From Dryococelus australis (lineage: Eukaryota > Arthropoda > Insecta > Phasmatodea > Phasmatidae), in the NCBI GenBank assembly GCA_029891345.1, contig CM057009.1:234413178-234477177 (forward strand): 64,000 nucleotides of DNA, in the 5' to 3' direction. The notes beneath the pieces were generated by a model, which worked only from the letters and a program-made list of their open reading frames with translations, did not search any database and had not been told where the DNA came from. Positions 35,351 through 47,070 of this stretch are shown in pieces. A program made the translations under genes and the position numbers. Within the stretch, counting starts at the first letter, position 1. Every line of letters begins with the position of its first letter.

Positions 35351-36600
35351 AAGAGTCCACTGCAAAAAGTTGACCGGATGCATTCATAACTTCATAGCTT
35401 ATAATCTCTATGCTGTCCGTTAGCAATTATTCGTCTTTCATGTTTAATGAACTTTCAGAACTACGTAAGAAATATGAAATTTCACTTTTCATACCTGCTC
35501 ATATGTTATGCATTTCTGAATGAATTTTTTTCCTGCTAGTTTTGTTCAATGGCTATACACCGGGAAGCAAAACAATGTTACTATGTAATGTATTGTGTTG
35601 GACATATATTAGCATTTGGGTAAAAGTACTTTGATATGAGACACACTTGAGGGTTTTAGTTAGTGTAGAGTTTTACTGCAAGTATAACTTGTGGGTGAGT
35701 TCTATATAGTATGTTCAAAATTTCAATATGTATGTGATCCAAGATAAATAAAAGTTTAGATGAGGTAACTTTTCATTTCATAAGTATGAGCTCAAACTAG
35801 TACTAAAAGAATAACATCACTGCATTTAATTAAATTTGTAAAACAAATCAGTAGCTGGCATAAGCCATTATTGAATATAAGATTTAAGTATTCAATAAAA
35901 GCATTTACTGATAATTTGGATCTGAATACACCACAATATATAAACTGAACTTTCTACAAATCAACAATACAAAAAATTCTGGTAAGTTCCGACTCGAAGC
36001 AAGTTGAACTCCTATTCTATGATATTGAATCTTTTGTAGAAAATGTTATAACTTGCACGTTTGCTTAAAACTGTAGGTCTGATTTGTTTTGGTACTCAAC
36101 ATGTCGTGACAATGGAGATGAGAACCTTGAAAATCAGGATCTTCATGGCACCCTCAGCAGCGATTTGTCTCTTCACCTCTTGTCAACTTCTTCTAAATAA
36201 GGCCCCATCTCAATGATGTTTTTTCCACCACTACACTTTACACAACCTTTTCCCTGAATTGATGGGGGGTACATTACAAACAATAAAATAAGAGGTAACA
36301 TTTTTAAACATCAAAAACATATTTTATTCTTTAAATTCCTTTATTATATTTTTATATATATGTTAGGCAATATTAGTTTACAAATACAGTCAAAAAGTTT
36401 TCTTATTGTAATTTTTTTCTGCATTTGTTGTGAAATATTTTTTTTTTCATTACTCTTACATAGATAAATTGATAAAGGTTTTTTTAATGAAAAATATTCC
36501 CAACTATTTTTATGTTTTACATACACTGATATGCACCATATGCTTAAGGCAACTATAAATTGATTCTCACTGTGTTGTTCTATAGAGAGACTGTTTCTTA
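35351..36600. other. AT-rich stretch without recognised gene
   Basis: No coding pattern, terminal repeats or RNA genes that I can support. Short T-runs only. Confidence 0.45.
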
Positions 36601-36613
36601 ATTACTTTATTAT

Positions 36614-37731
36614 TTACCACTGCTCTTCCCCATCCTCATCCGGTGAGCTTGTCTTTACCTCGCACGGCAGGCTGCGACAAGCCGTGATCCGCTCAACCAA
36701 AGGAATCGAGTCACCTTCTTTGTCAGGTAGGAGTCTGTGTGTCTCGCCATCGCATTCTTCACTGAAGCAAAGCACTGTTTCCTGCCCCCCTAGTCATATT
36801 TCATACTCCCTATGCTGGATGCCTTCTTTAATGATGATAGTTTCACCATTGTTCAGCTCCAACAGTTCACTGGTGCTGCATGGTAGGGATACATCCGGCC
36901 TCATGTTGTACACTGCACAGGTTTCACCATCGCACTGGATTCTATTCATAAAATACATTTTTGACTTGCCTTCAGCATTAATGATGCTTGGGTTGTACGC
37001 AGGCACCAGGGCATAGTAAAGGCGGGAATGATTCACACCATCACATGCTTCTATGTTTTTCACAGCATCCTCATACTGCAGGTCACCTAGCCAGTATTCC
37101 ACTCGTCAGAACCCAGGGATGGCATTGCGATAACACTTCACCACAGCTGACTCAAAGGAGATGGTGTATATCACCATCGAAGATCGTTGCAGTAGTGTGA
37201 TGGTAGTAGCTTTGACAGGCAACCAAATACTGCTGGTGGCAATAGTAGTCTGTGTGGACCCCTCATGTGCTGAAAGCCAATCGTCACATGTAGTCAAAGT
37301 GAAGGAAGTGCTGCGTGGGTTATCTGATATGATCAGCTGCATGAGGTTGGTGGTCGCTTGGTCTGCAGAGCCGTTTATGTGGTTCACTGTACAGACCCTT
37401 TGTCGAAGGAAGTGGTCTTGGTGGTGGATGCTGCTGCACAACGTCGCAACTTACACCAGCACCGAGAATGAGAAGTGTCCAGAATGGACGGGGTGCTGCC
37501 TTTGAAGAACTCCTTGCTGTGCAGGCAGTCCCGTACGTCTTTGTCCAGTTGTAGGTAAATCGGTAAATACTTGAATACTGCAGAAAATTTGTACAGTGTG
37601 TACATCAATAGGTACTCTTTTGGCAGATACAGCAACTTGTCCCGTTTGTCCACGGCATTAAGTGAACACACCTTTCCAAATGCTAAAATAGCCTAAAGTA
37701 TTTTATGTCCGCTTGGACAACAAGCATGCAT
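36614..37731 (-). pseudogene. Unidentified protein-coding remnant, about 370 codons
   Basis: On minus a frame runs from 37449 to a TAA at 36614-36616, about 278 codons interrupted only by two TGA codons (37106-37108 and 36794-36796). Upstream, a second frame (37671-37384, extendable to an ATG at 37731 across one TAG) overlaps it, implying a single frameshift between about 37384 and 37450. Segments include 'EYWLGDLQYEDAVKNIEACD', 'RLYYALVPAYNPSIINAEGK', 'CDGETCAVYNMRPDVSLPC' and an acidic tail. AATAAA lies at 36611-36606, just past the stop. The region is GC-richer than its surroundings. I do not recognise the protein; a retrocopy of a host gene or an endogenous-virus gene are both possible. 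Confidence 0.5.
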
Positions 37732-39185
37732 CTTCTAAAACTGCACACAAGAAATAAACTGTATAATCTAAGTTATGCGAGTAACAATGCTGACGACAGA
37801 AACAGGTGGAAGACTGGGTCCTGAGGTTATTTATGTACTGGTATATGAATGCAACAGGGAAGGTGCCTGATTGGCTCTGACAAACTAAGCAATGGGAAAA
37901 TAAGTATAACTGAAAGGAGGTGGAGGTAAGCCTGCTGACTCATTCTCTTTATTTACCCGACACAGAACAGGTACAGACCTGCTAACACAGCTATTCCCAC
38001 ACACATGGTCATCCGACACTATCCAAGTGAGAAAACTACTTGTAAGCACATACAGACTCCAGTTACCAAACACCTGCTATGTGCTTACTTAGGCTATTTG
38101 ACACCGGCCAGGTGCGGAAATGGTCAGGATGTATGTATAGACTCCAGTTACCATGCAGGTACAGATTTGCGCTTGACATTTACAAGGTCAGCTGGTCCTC
38201 GGATGAAATGAAGGGGACATGGTGAGTTTAAATCAAACACTGGTTTTTCCAAGATGTCTAAACTCTGGGCTGAGGTGTACTTGACTTCTAGTATGAGGTA
38301 CAAGTATATTTAGTCTGGTGACGGTTAGTAGAGTAGATATTCTGCAAAAAATGTGATCTATTGAATAGCATAATATATATGTGAATAAAAATTTTATATA
38401 ATTTCATAGTAATATATATATATATATCTGCCTCTCTGAAACACTTATTAATACAATTTAAATCAACATTTATGCAAGTGCATGTTGTAGAAGGGCTATA
38501 GTACTTGTTCTGAAATGGTATACGATAGCTGCTAACTAATCATCATTGCCAGTGAATAAGTTCTTTGTAATGTGAAAATATTCGTCCTCATGTTATCTTC
38601 GCTCAGCTTGAGCTCATGGTCACACTTAGAGCTGACTACTGTCAGACCTGCCACTCACAAGACTGATTATTTGACCCTTGACTCGAAAAACACCCAAAAA
38701 TGACTCTAAACATCATATCAGTATCTATTGTGGTGGTTGTAGTTGTGGTTGTGGCAGTGGCACTATTAGCATAATTGCATCTTAAATTTTGTTTTTACTG
38801 TTTTTTTCGTATACCTGAAGTTGACCTCGCTCCATAGGTCTATAATATATTTTTTAAAAATATACGCAATATTTTTAAAAATGAAAAAAAAATATTCCAA
38901 GTTCTAACGTACATGACTAGAGTATGGTGGTAAGGTTAGGTGGATTTAGGTTACGTTAATATGTCTTTCAAAGTCCTGACATGGGGTGGAACGCACACAA
39001 GTATGACTTGGTTGTACAGTTAGTTAGCTTGTATGGTTGGTATAGCTGTTACGTTGATTGGTATGACCTATCTCATGTTCAGTTATTTGGGCAGTATGAA
39101 ACAAAGTATAGCTTAGATGGTGTCAGGAGAATGGTTAAACAATGCGATTTGTTTTTCGTAAGAGCGTAATGGTTTGATGGGATGA
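37732..39185. other. Stretch without recognised gene
   Basis: Contains a 15-base direct repeat ('agactccagttacca' at about 38050 and 38140), an (AT)n tract near 38410-38427, and otherwise unremarkable sequence. No gene pattern seen. Confidence 0.45.
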
Positions 39186-39249
39186 TTAGTTAGTTGAATG
39201 GGAGGGGTAGAATGTTTTTAGTTAGTTGAATGGGAGGGGTAGAATGTTT
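39186..39249 (+). repeat. Two exact tandem copies of a 32-bp unit
   Basis: 39186-39217 and 39218-39249 are identical. Exact identity amid decayed sequence points to a recent duplication. Confidence 0.95.
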
Positions 39250-40055
39250 AGCTGGCATGAGCAGTTAGTATGAGCGAGATGGTTTGATAGGAATTAAGAC
39301 AATATGAGTGTCGTAGATGGTTGAATTAATAGTAATGATCTTATAATAGCATGGTTGGAATATTTGATTGGTTCGGCAGCTGGAATGGCTTGTTTATATG
39401 TGTAACTGGCAAAATTAGATGGGGCTGAAATGGTAGTCAACAAATATAGTGGACTTTTTTTATTATTGATTAGTATGTCAGGTATGTTGGCGAATATGGC
39501 CTGTATTGTTAATAGCATGAATGAGGCAAGCTAGTGTCATGATGAAAGGTATTATATCTGTTTTGGTACTCAATACAATATAATATGACTAACAAGAAGG
39601 GTAGCTGAGGATGAGTCCGGCGATAACTAGAGTATGAAAGTTAGATTAAGTGAATGTTAATAGAATTAAAAAATATTATTCAGAGTTCTTACAAGATGAT
39701 TGGGTTGGGTTAGGTTAGGTGAAGCAGATACTGAACTGTTTATGGGATGGTGTGTTGGACAAAATTTACAAGCATTACATTACATAGGTGTATGAAATAT
39801 TTTTTTCTAAGTTTAATATAGACGACCCTACATACTTAGGTATGGGATATATAAAAAAATTAATATATGTAAATGAAAATTTAAAAAAGTTTTTATATAT
39901 GCTTATAAAAAATCCAATATGGCGCTTGTCATAGTCCCGTAATCATGTATTATAACATATTCTTATCTGCCTGACAAATACGAATCTGTAGACTCGTCAC
40001 TCTATAAACTTTAAAGTTTAATAAAAATACTTATATAATATATATGTAAGTTATA
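39250..40055. other. Stretch without recognised gene
   Basis: AT- and GT-rich sequence with short telomere-unlike 'ggttaggt' patches (about 39705-39720). No gene or transposon ends recognised. Confidence 0.4.
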
Positions 40056-40059
40056 AATG

Positions 40060-40330
40060 CATATGGGGGTTGCCCCAGGGCAAGGCAGCACCCTCCGAGT
40101 GACATGCTTTCCAGCTGGGACCTGTAGGTGCCCGTCATCACTGAACATGACATGAAATGAGACCCTAGGATGGAGCGGCGCTGGAATGTAAGGGCGGGGG
40201 AAACGGGAGTACCCCGAGAAATCCTGCCAGCAACACAATTTCCACATGCAAAAATCCGCGAGCAAACCCACCGGGGATCAAACCCAGACCGCCTTGGTGG
40301 GAGGCGAGTGCGCTAGCCACTGCGCCACAA
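40060..40330 (-). mobile_element. tRNA-derived SINE (type B), copy 2
   Basis: The best-preserved copy. On minus it opens 'tggcgcagtggctagcgcac' (A-box) and 'tgggtttgatccccggtgg' (B-box). The body holds 'ggatttctcggggtactccc' and 'cgcccttacattccagcgcc', and the 3' part 'gtctcatttcatgtcatgtt'. Same layout as 32125-32415. Confidence 0.85.
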
Positions 40331-40334
40331 AAAT

Positions 40335-40730
40335 TTTTTTTTTAAATATAATTAAAAATAATATAATATAAAAATAAATACTTAAAAATACTTTTAAAAA
40401 TTATTGATTTGTACATAAAATTAAACATTAACTGATATGTAAATAAAAAAAGTAAAAATTATATAAGAAATAAAAATGACATAATAAAAAATATAAAAAT
40501 ATAAAGAAATCATTGATATGTTAATGAAATACTTAAAACGATGATACAAACTTAAAAAATTCTTAAAATAAAAAATCAAATATTTAAAAATTACATAATA
40601 TAAAATATATGCTTAAAAATTATTGATTAGTATACAAACTTAAAAAATGATTGATATGTAGATAAAAAAAACCTTCAAAATTTAATTATAAATAAAAAAT
40701 TCAATGTATTTAATGAAAGGCAATATATTA
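40335..40730. repeat. Degenerate AT-rich minisatellite
   Basis: Related units with 'attgatatgta.ataaa' and 'cttaaaaatt' recur near 40400, 40428, 40508, 40618 and 40655, with variable spacing. It abuts the head of the SINE at 40330. No coding content. Confidence 0.55.
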
Positions 40731-40782
40731 TTTGTCTCCAAGCTATATACTACTTATAAACTCTTACCGCAGCGCATGTCGC

Positions 40783-40855
40783 GATAGCCGAGTGGTCTAA
40801 GGCGGAAGTCTGGCGACCCAAGGTCTGGCAGTTCAATCCTGCACTATTCCAGATG
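40783..40855 (+). other. tRNA-like sequence (Leu/Ser-type pseudo-tRNA or SINE head)
   Basis: 'gatagccgagtggtctaagg' is a tRNA D-arm and A-box of the Leu/Ser type; 'ggcagttcaatcctgc' is a T-arm and B-box. The acceptor ends do not pair (5' gtcgcga against 3' actattcc) and the middle duplicates 'gtctgg', so it is unlikely to be a working tRNA. It may be the head of another short SINE, which could end in the 'aaaaaaa' near 40870. Confidence 0.5.
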
Positions 40856-40869
40856 GTATTTTGAGTTCT

Positions 40870-41130
40870 AAAAAAAAGGCAGCGCCCCTCGTCGCCTATT
40901 CCACAACCAATATGGTGGCCAATCGACTAATTGAACAAGAGACACACCGGCACTCCTAGTGGCTAAAGCCAGATAAATATGGCAGTGCTCCTAGTGCCCA
41001 AAAACAGAACTAATGTGGTAAACAAATGACAAACAAAAACCAATATGGCGGCCTCCATGTAACTGTAAACAAAGATGGCATCCTCCAGTAACAGTCGATG
41101 TAAAGAAATCACAAAATAATAGGAAAGTAT
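40870..41130. other. Repetitive sequence with 'atggcggcc'-type words
   Basis: Words such as 'ccaatatggtggcc', 'ccaatatggcggcc' and 'gatggcatcc' recur between short linkers. This seems to be the decayed beginning of the repetitive block that follows. No coding content. Confidence 0.4.
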
Positions 41131-41335
41131 AAGAGAGAAATAGAGAATGAGAAGGAAAGGAGAAGAAAAAGAGAAAGAATGCAAAAGAGCAAAAAATGGG
41201 AGCACTCGGAGAAAACCCTCGGAGAAAAGAGACAAGGAAGAGAAAGGAAAGAAGAGTAAAGAGAAAGAAAGAATGCAAAAGAGAAAAAGTGGGAGCACTA
41301 TAAGAAAACCCTTGGAATTCATGAACATGAAAGGA
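41131..41335 (+). repeat. Polypurine tract with an internal direct duplication
   Basis: About 200 bases are almost all A and G on the + strand. The segment with 'agaatgcaaaagag', 'gggagcactcggagaaaacc' at about 41175-41225 recurs with changes at about 41270-41315 ('gggagcactataagaaaacc'). The long minus-strand frames over it are Phe/Ser-rich by-products of the composition. Confidence 0.75.
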
Positions 41336-41490
41336 TAACATACTGGTTACCAATGTGGCGGTCCAAGGTGGCAGTGTACTGGCTACAAAGATGGTGGTCC
41401 AAAATTGTGGTGTACTGGCTACAAATATGGTGGCATACTGGCCTAAAATATGGCAGCATACTGGCTAGAAACATGGCGGAATCCAAGATA
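41336..41490 (+). repeat. Minisatellite of 'tactggctacaaa.atgg' units
   Basis: About five units containing 'tactgg(c/t)ta' followed by 'atggtgg' or 'gtggcgg' occur at irregular spacing of roughly 20-40 bases, directly after the polypurine tract. Confidence 0.65.
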
Positions 41491-41744
41491 ATGGACGCAT
41501 GGCTGGAATGACAGAGCGGGAAGTGCAGAAACCAACATGATGGTCGCGTGACCTTGGCGCCTCATGCCTCCAGCCCCAGACCCTTGTCCCCGTCCGCCAT
41601 ATGCCTACTACTCAAGGCTGAAGAAGAATATTAAAATTTTGTAATTCTCACTGAAGAAGTAGAACATTGAAAAACAGCAACGTGCAATATACAAAAATAT
41701 TAATGTGCCAAGCAAAAGAAAATTGATGATTCTTTTCAAGAAAA

Positions 41745-41905
41745 TGTGGGAATCGTGCCGGACGATGCCATTGGTCGGCGGGTTTTCTCGGGGATCTCCC
41801 GCTTCCCCCGCCCCTTCATTCTGGCGCTGCTCCATAATCATATCAATCACCCTCATCGGCTCTCCAGACCTCAATGTTATGCACCATGCCAATCTCTTCA
41901 CTAAC
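41745..41905 (+). mobile_element. tRNA-derived SINE (type B), truncated copy 3
   Basis: The body blocks 'gggttttctcggggatctcc', 'gcttcccccgccccttcatt' and 'ctggcgctgctcc' match copies 1 and 2, but the tRNA head is missing. This copy is in the opposite orientation to the other two. Confidence 0.7.
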
Positions 41906-44900
41906 ATTTTTTCAAGAAAGGCACACTGTAGTGTTCATGGTTTTTTAATTATAATCACCGTTGTTTTACGTTTTGTTGTCATGTTGTGCTCACTTCACAA
42001 CACTGCTGCGCTATAATCTAAAATACTAATAACGGTCCATAAAAATGTCACATGTACAGCACAAGTAGACACAAGCATGGGAAGGATAATTCCGTCATTC
42101 CTCTCTCATTCTAAAAGTGTCCTGCGATCAATGCAAACCGGCAGTTTGTAGTATTAAAAAAAACAGCCATACAAAACATTGTTGTAATATATATACGGTA
42201 GTGATGCACCAAGCAATGTTGTAGCATTACACCAGCTGTACAGATTCAAATGTTAATCAAGAAAAAATTTAACTATGCAAATGTAAATGGGAGGATGCTC
42301 TCTGCATTTATAAACATCCAAACTTCTTTCAATAAATTAAATAAGTTTAGTTATACTTCTTGGTAATGAGTTCAAGTATTTACATTATGTTTAGTGCATC
42401 ACATCTAACTCATTAAGAGTAGAACTGCAAATTAAATGGTTTTACAACTTACTCGCAGCATTTAAAGAATTCATTAAAAGTTTATCTAACATATTTTTTC
42501 TTTACATTTCCATTAAGGAAGCCTAGCAGAGTGGCCTTGCCACCCCACTGCAAAAGTTTATACTTGAACAAATTTCAAAATTTTGTAAATAATAATAATT
42601 ATTATTATTATGTATCTACAGTAAACTCCAGATTAACCATGTTAATCAGGGCCAGAGAAAACAAATAAGAGAATTTGTATTAAAAAACCCGGATAATCTA
42701 ATTTACACATGTTTACTACTAATGGAACAGTGGTATTGGCTCCAAAAACTGTGATAAAACAAAGTATCTATTTAACATTTCAAAGCAAACATAAATCATT
42801 CACTGTATGTGCAGGATTTAAAGTACACGATACTTAAACTGATGTTTAAATGTAATTGTAATTATATATAAATATATATTGCACATGTATATGTAATTCA
42901 CGGCACATCTAGTATACACAGCCTGCGCCGATAAGCCATACGTAGTTGTGCGTGTTGCTTTCTCAACGTGCGTCACTCAGACCAGTCCTTTAGATGGTAG
43001 AGTTAGTTGAAAGTTTAGAATGCAATGCAATAAAGACTATAACAGGAATTTAAATGAGGCAAACTGGCATTTACAAAATACAGTAAAATCCCCATTTAAA
43101 AAAATAACCCTTACAATACACATGCTGGACCTAACAGCATCGTCTTGCTGCAGAAGTTGCAGTAGACTTTGAGAAAATTCAAAAAGCTGCACGGATAAGT
43201 GGGAGTGTTTTTAAGCCACACAGATAAGCTGAACAACAGTTAACCAAAATTTGCAAGAAAAAGTGAAATTCTAACAACTTTTTAAAGTCCAGGAATATCT
43301 GCAAAAGCCAAGTGTCTTCATCACAACACACACTACATTTGTCTGTATAAAATGTGTAAATACACTGAAAACTGTAAGAGTAAGAGAGCCACAGCAAGAC
43401 GTGCATTTTTTTAAAATTAATATCCTGTGTATCATATTCTATCACATACTGATGATATTTGTATGACATACTGCTTAGCACAAAAATGGGTGACAGTCCC
43501 TCTTTCTTAAAGATAAAGGTGGGTACCACATAAAATACCTTCACCTTCTCGACAAATTTGGTTTAATTCATAAGCATACACAATATCGTTGCTCTAACGC
43601 ATGTACTTTTCATAGCATCTTGCATGTCCTATATGTCATACTTTCTAACTTAGGTGAGGAATGACTTGTCTGCATTTGTATAAATTTATGTGCATCACAA
43701 TGTATATATGAATATATGTGTTTATACAAATATACATGCACACATGCATGCAAGCATGTACACACATATGCCAAGCTGCACATTTATTGATTGTCATTGT
43801 GGCACTCTAGTCTATGGAAACTGAACTATGTAATGATGCAAGCAATACTAAATTATATGTTAGGAGAATAGTTATTGCTTTTACACTTTTAGGAAGAAAT
43901 ATAATTAATTTTGTGTTTGGAACACTTTGTCAGTAGTAATGTGTGTATATTTTATATGTTAATAACTTTTAAAATTTATTATTTAATTCCATTTCTTTGA
44001 AAATGGCAACAATCATGAGGTGTTATAAATTATTTTACCTTGCCCAGTAAACTCTGGAAACACAGTTGGCTATTGCAAACTTATAGAATGTATATAGAAT
44101 GAGAAAGTAGATGTGACAAGGTGTATACTGGTGCTGCGAACGTTCCAAAGACACAGTAGCTTGATGGCTGTAATCCATGATTGCACCACACAATGTAACA
44201 ATTGGGCAGTTTTCAATGGCATAATCAGGATTGCTGTAGGTACTTAGGTTGGACATGGCCATTGCCAGTTAACAGACATATATGAACTCTTACTGAGGGA
44301 AGAATTAATGTGCAAGATGCAATTGTAACTCCTGCTGGCAGCACCCGCGATCTATCTCTCTTTTTGACTTTTATTTAGGCTTAACTTTAAACTACTAACT
44401 TCTTTCCGCTGGTCTGAGAGGTCGCTAAGGGTGCAAAGAGGGAATATAATAATAATAAATATCCCTCCTGCATTCATAAACTTCCTTTCAATGCGAGTGT
44501 TTTCAACATGACTTTATTTGAGACTGTGATTGTGTTTTTGATTCTCATTCTGCTTGTTGTCATGTGTGAAGTGGTTTGTGCTGCTGCTGTATAATATTAA
44601 TGAAACTACATATTCAATTATAAAATGTACTGAGTTTACGGCTCATTTCATCATTAATTTTTATAATGGCACCTATAGCTATGAAATTAAGTCTCATTCT
44701 CTGATCTGACTGAGCTAAACAAGCTGACATTTCTACTGATGCCATTTGGCATGTCTGAAATTGTATAACTGGATGGCTCGAGCACACCGCAAAAGCATCA
44801 TTTTTCACAAAGTAACATGTAAATTACAATTCAAGTCAGTATGATAACTAAATCAAATAACCCTTTCATTAAATCATGACATATAACACTATGATCTCAA

Positions 44901-46599
44901 ATGTGTGTCACTTATACAATATATATTCTCCCATGGTAATTTAAACATATTTAAAACATGTTGTTGAATACCCAGTACATATTGTTTGGTCATAAAAAGT
45001 GACTATGAAAGAAATGTTGGCAGTACTCAACAGCTGATGTCTTTGGCACTAGCACAAATTAAGGAAAAGCAGCATAGGAATTCCATAGTAAAGGAAATGG
45101 GAATAAAAAATAACTGGGCAATTACTACGTCCAACACGTTTTACAGAGGCAAAAATATAGGTTGGAGTCCACAGAGAATTGAACCCAACTTGTAGTGATG
45201 GGTGATAAGTGCTTGCTAATAATGAAAATTTTTAGCAACTATAATGAAACATTGTCTTATTCAAACTACCCCATATATTTACAAAAAAGTACTTATTCTC
45301 AAGAATCATTTGATGATGTGCAGGGTACCATTAGCAGTTTCTAATTAGTCATAGAAATGTCAATGAAGGAATGTCAAAATTAGCAAAATAAATGAAATAT
45401 TTGGAGGCCTCTCACATAACAAATCACATAGTAGTGACACGACAATAAGTATGAAAAACAAAGTTATTTACATTGTCTAGGTGAAATGCCCTGATAAAAT
45501 AAAAAATGAAGTATCAGCATAAACAGTAGAGGAAGAAAATTGATAACATTAATCAGAAGAATCTTGATTTGGGCACATGTTGTGTTGAAACTGTTTACAG
45601 CACAGAATAATTAAATAAAAGGTGAAAGGAAAAAATAAAGGAAAGAATAAAGCGCTAGAATACTACTTTGCAATAAAAAAAAAAATTTAAAAAAGGCTAA
45701 TGACACATGAAGGAAGTTACATACAACCTAGAAAAATGGAACTGGTTTAGTTTACAAAGCAACGGAGAAAAATAAACTTATTTTAGGAACCTACAGCTGC
45801 CTTATTTGTTAGTCACCAACTCCCATGGATGACCAGTGATTTTCCGACAAGAATTCTCACATGCAGGTAGTGTGGTGGACGTTATACTTAAGTACGGGTT
45901 TTCTCTAAACAATGTTATTTTCTTTCATTTTATATCAGTTGTTTAGCTGATCAGGAATTGTGTGTCTGCCTCTTAAGACAGCCAGCTAAGCACCAAAATA
46001 AAACTAATTTTATCCATGCTGACTCTGCCAGAGACAAGAACAACATGCTAAATTATGTATATGGAATGTACTAGTAAAAAATTCATACAACTTGAAATTT
46101 TGTAAATATATGGCTAACAGTTCTTTTTATAAGTCAGGAAATTCAGATCGTTGGAGTCGAGCTACATTAGAAAACAAAATAATGTATTCCTTACCATTAA
46201 AGAAAGAAGAAATGCTTGCTTCTTTAACCCACAAGTCACCAAGTTCACTTACTATAAAACTGTATCATTAGGTGTTTGTAGCTTAAGCACAAAATAAGCA
46301 TGTCAAACTACTTTATCATCTACCAATGTAGCATATCACAGATGTACATATTAGTTTACTCATTAATACTTTAGGAGATAATATATTTTATATTTTTTAT
46401 AGCATTTGGAAAATAAAAACATATTCATGGTCTGTGTGTGTACGTGTGCATGTGCGTGTGTGTGTATGCATGTGTGTGCACTGAATGTTTAAAAAAATGA
46501 TGGTAAAAAATGTAGGGATAAGACATACCAATGAAGATAAGCAATAAAACGGTCTAGTAAACATGGGTCCAAAAATTAACAGTGTACAAGATAATGGCA
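41906..46599. other. Long stretch without recognised gene
   Basis: AT-rich. It contains short (AAT)/(ATT) tracts near 42591-42611, a word at 42619 ('cagtaaactccagattaacc') reminiscent of pogo/Tigger termini but without a clear partner, alternating TG/CA words near 43700-43770, and an open minus-strand frame at 44262-44038 treated under findings. No transposase or RNA gene recognised. Confidence 0.4.
46431..46480. repeat. TG microsatellite
   Basis: Alternating TG interrupted by TACG/TGCA steps. Confidence 0.9.
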
Positions 46600-46800
46600 T
46601 CTGTGTGCTGGTTCGGACTCCTATATCACCGGATTTAAATGTTAGATTTTTGTGTATGGGGTTATGCCAAAAGCCTAGTTTACAATACAGGAGACATTGA
46701 CACACCTGAAGAATTGCAGCATCAGGTTGTACAGGCTTTCCAGTAAATGAAGAATGACCTCAGATTGCCTAAATGCATTCGTGGGTTTTTGCGGAAACGA
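46600..46800 (+). pseudogene. mariner-type transposase C-terminal fragment
   Basis: 'RTPISPDLN' then, one frame over, 'VWGYAKSLVYNTGDIDTPEE' and 'LQHQVVQAFQ' match the end of mariner-family transposases (R-SPDL-x-P-x-D-FFLWGY-x-K-x-x-VY, then a helix with (D/E)L-x-x-(R/Q)I). One stop and one frameshift. The rest of the gene is not recognisable upstream. Confidence 0.65.
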
Positions 46801-47065
46801 CTATAGTTAGAAAAGAAACAAAAGATCCGTCATTTTCCTTCTGCGCAGCAGCGGCCTTCCCCTACCTCGGCACAGCTGGAGGGGTGCAAAACTCCATCTC
46901 AGCATTCTAGTCCATATTATGCGAGCAAACTGGAACTCGTGAATTTTATTTTGTTGCGTGTTCATCATCAGATTTTGAAATACATTAATTTTTTTAAAAG
47001 TAGCAAGCATATTTAAAACTGTTTCTCCTATACTTATAGTGGTAATAGAAGGCTGAAAAAATTAC
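46801..47065. other. Short stretch without recognised gene
   Basis: GC-richer patch near 46830-46900, no pattern recognised. Confidence 0.35.
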
Positions 47066-47070
47066 ATTAA

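Noticed and set aside
36614-37731. Resemblance of the unidentified remnant to a RAD9-type DNA clamp
   Set aside because: The length and a few N-terminal residues looked suggestive, but no diagnostic motif could be aligned along the chain. I left the product unnamed.
40783-40855. Functional tRNA-Leu or tRNA-Ser gene
   Set aside because: A- and B-box regions are present, but the acceptor ends do not pair and the anticodon arm is rearranged.
40963-41353. Two 120-codon minus-strand frames rich in Phe, Ser and Leu, suggesting a membrane protein
   Set aside because: They lie on a polypurine tract, and the composition alone explains the hydrophobic translation.
42619-43270. Possible pogo/Tigger-type MITE
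   Set aside because: The left word resembles such termini, and some right-hand words are similar, but no convincing terminal match or TA flanks were found.
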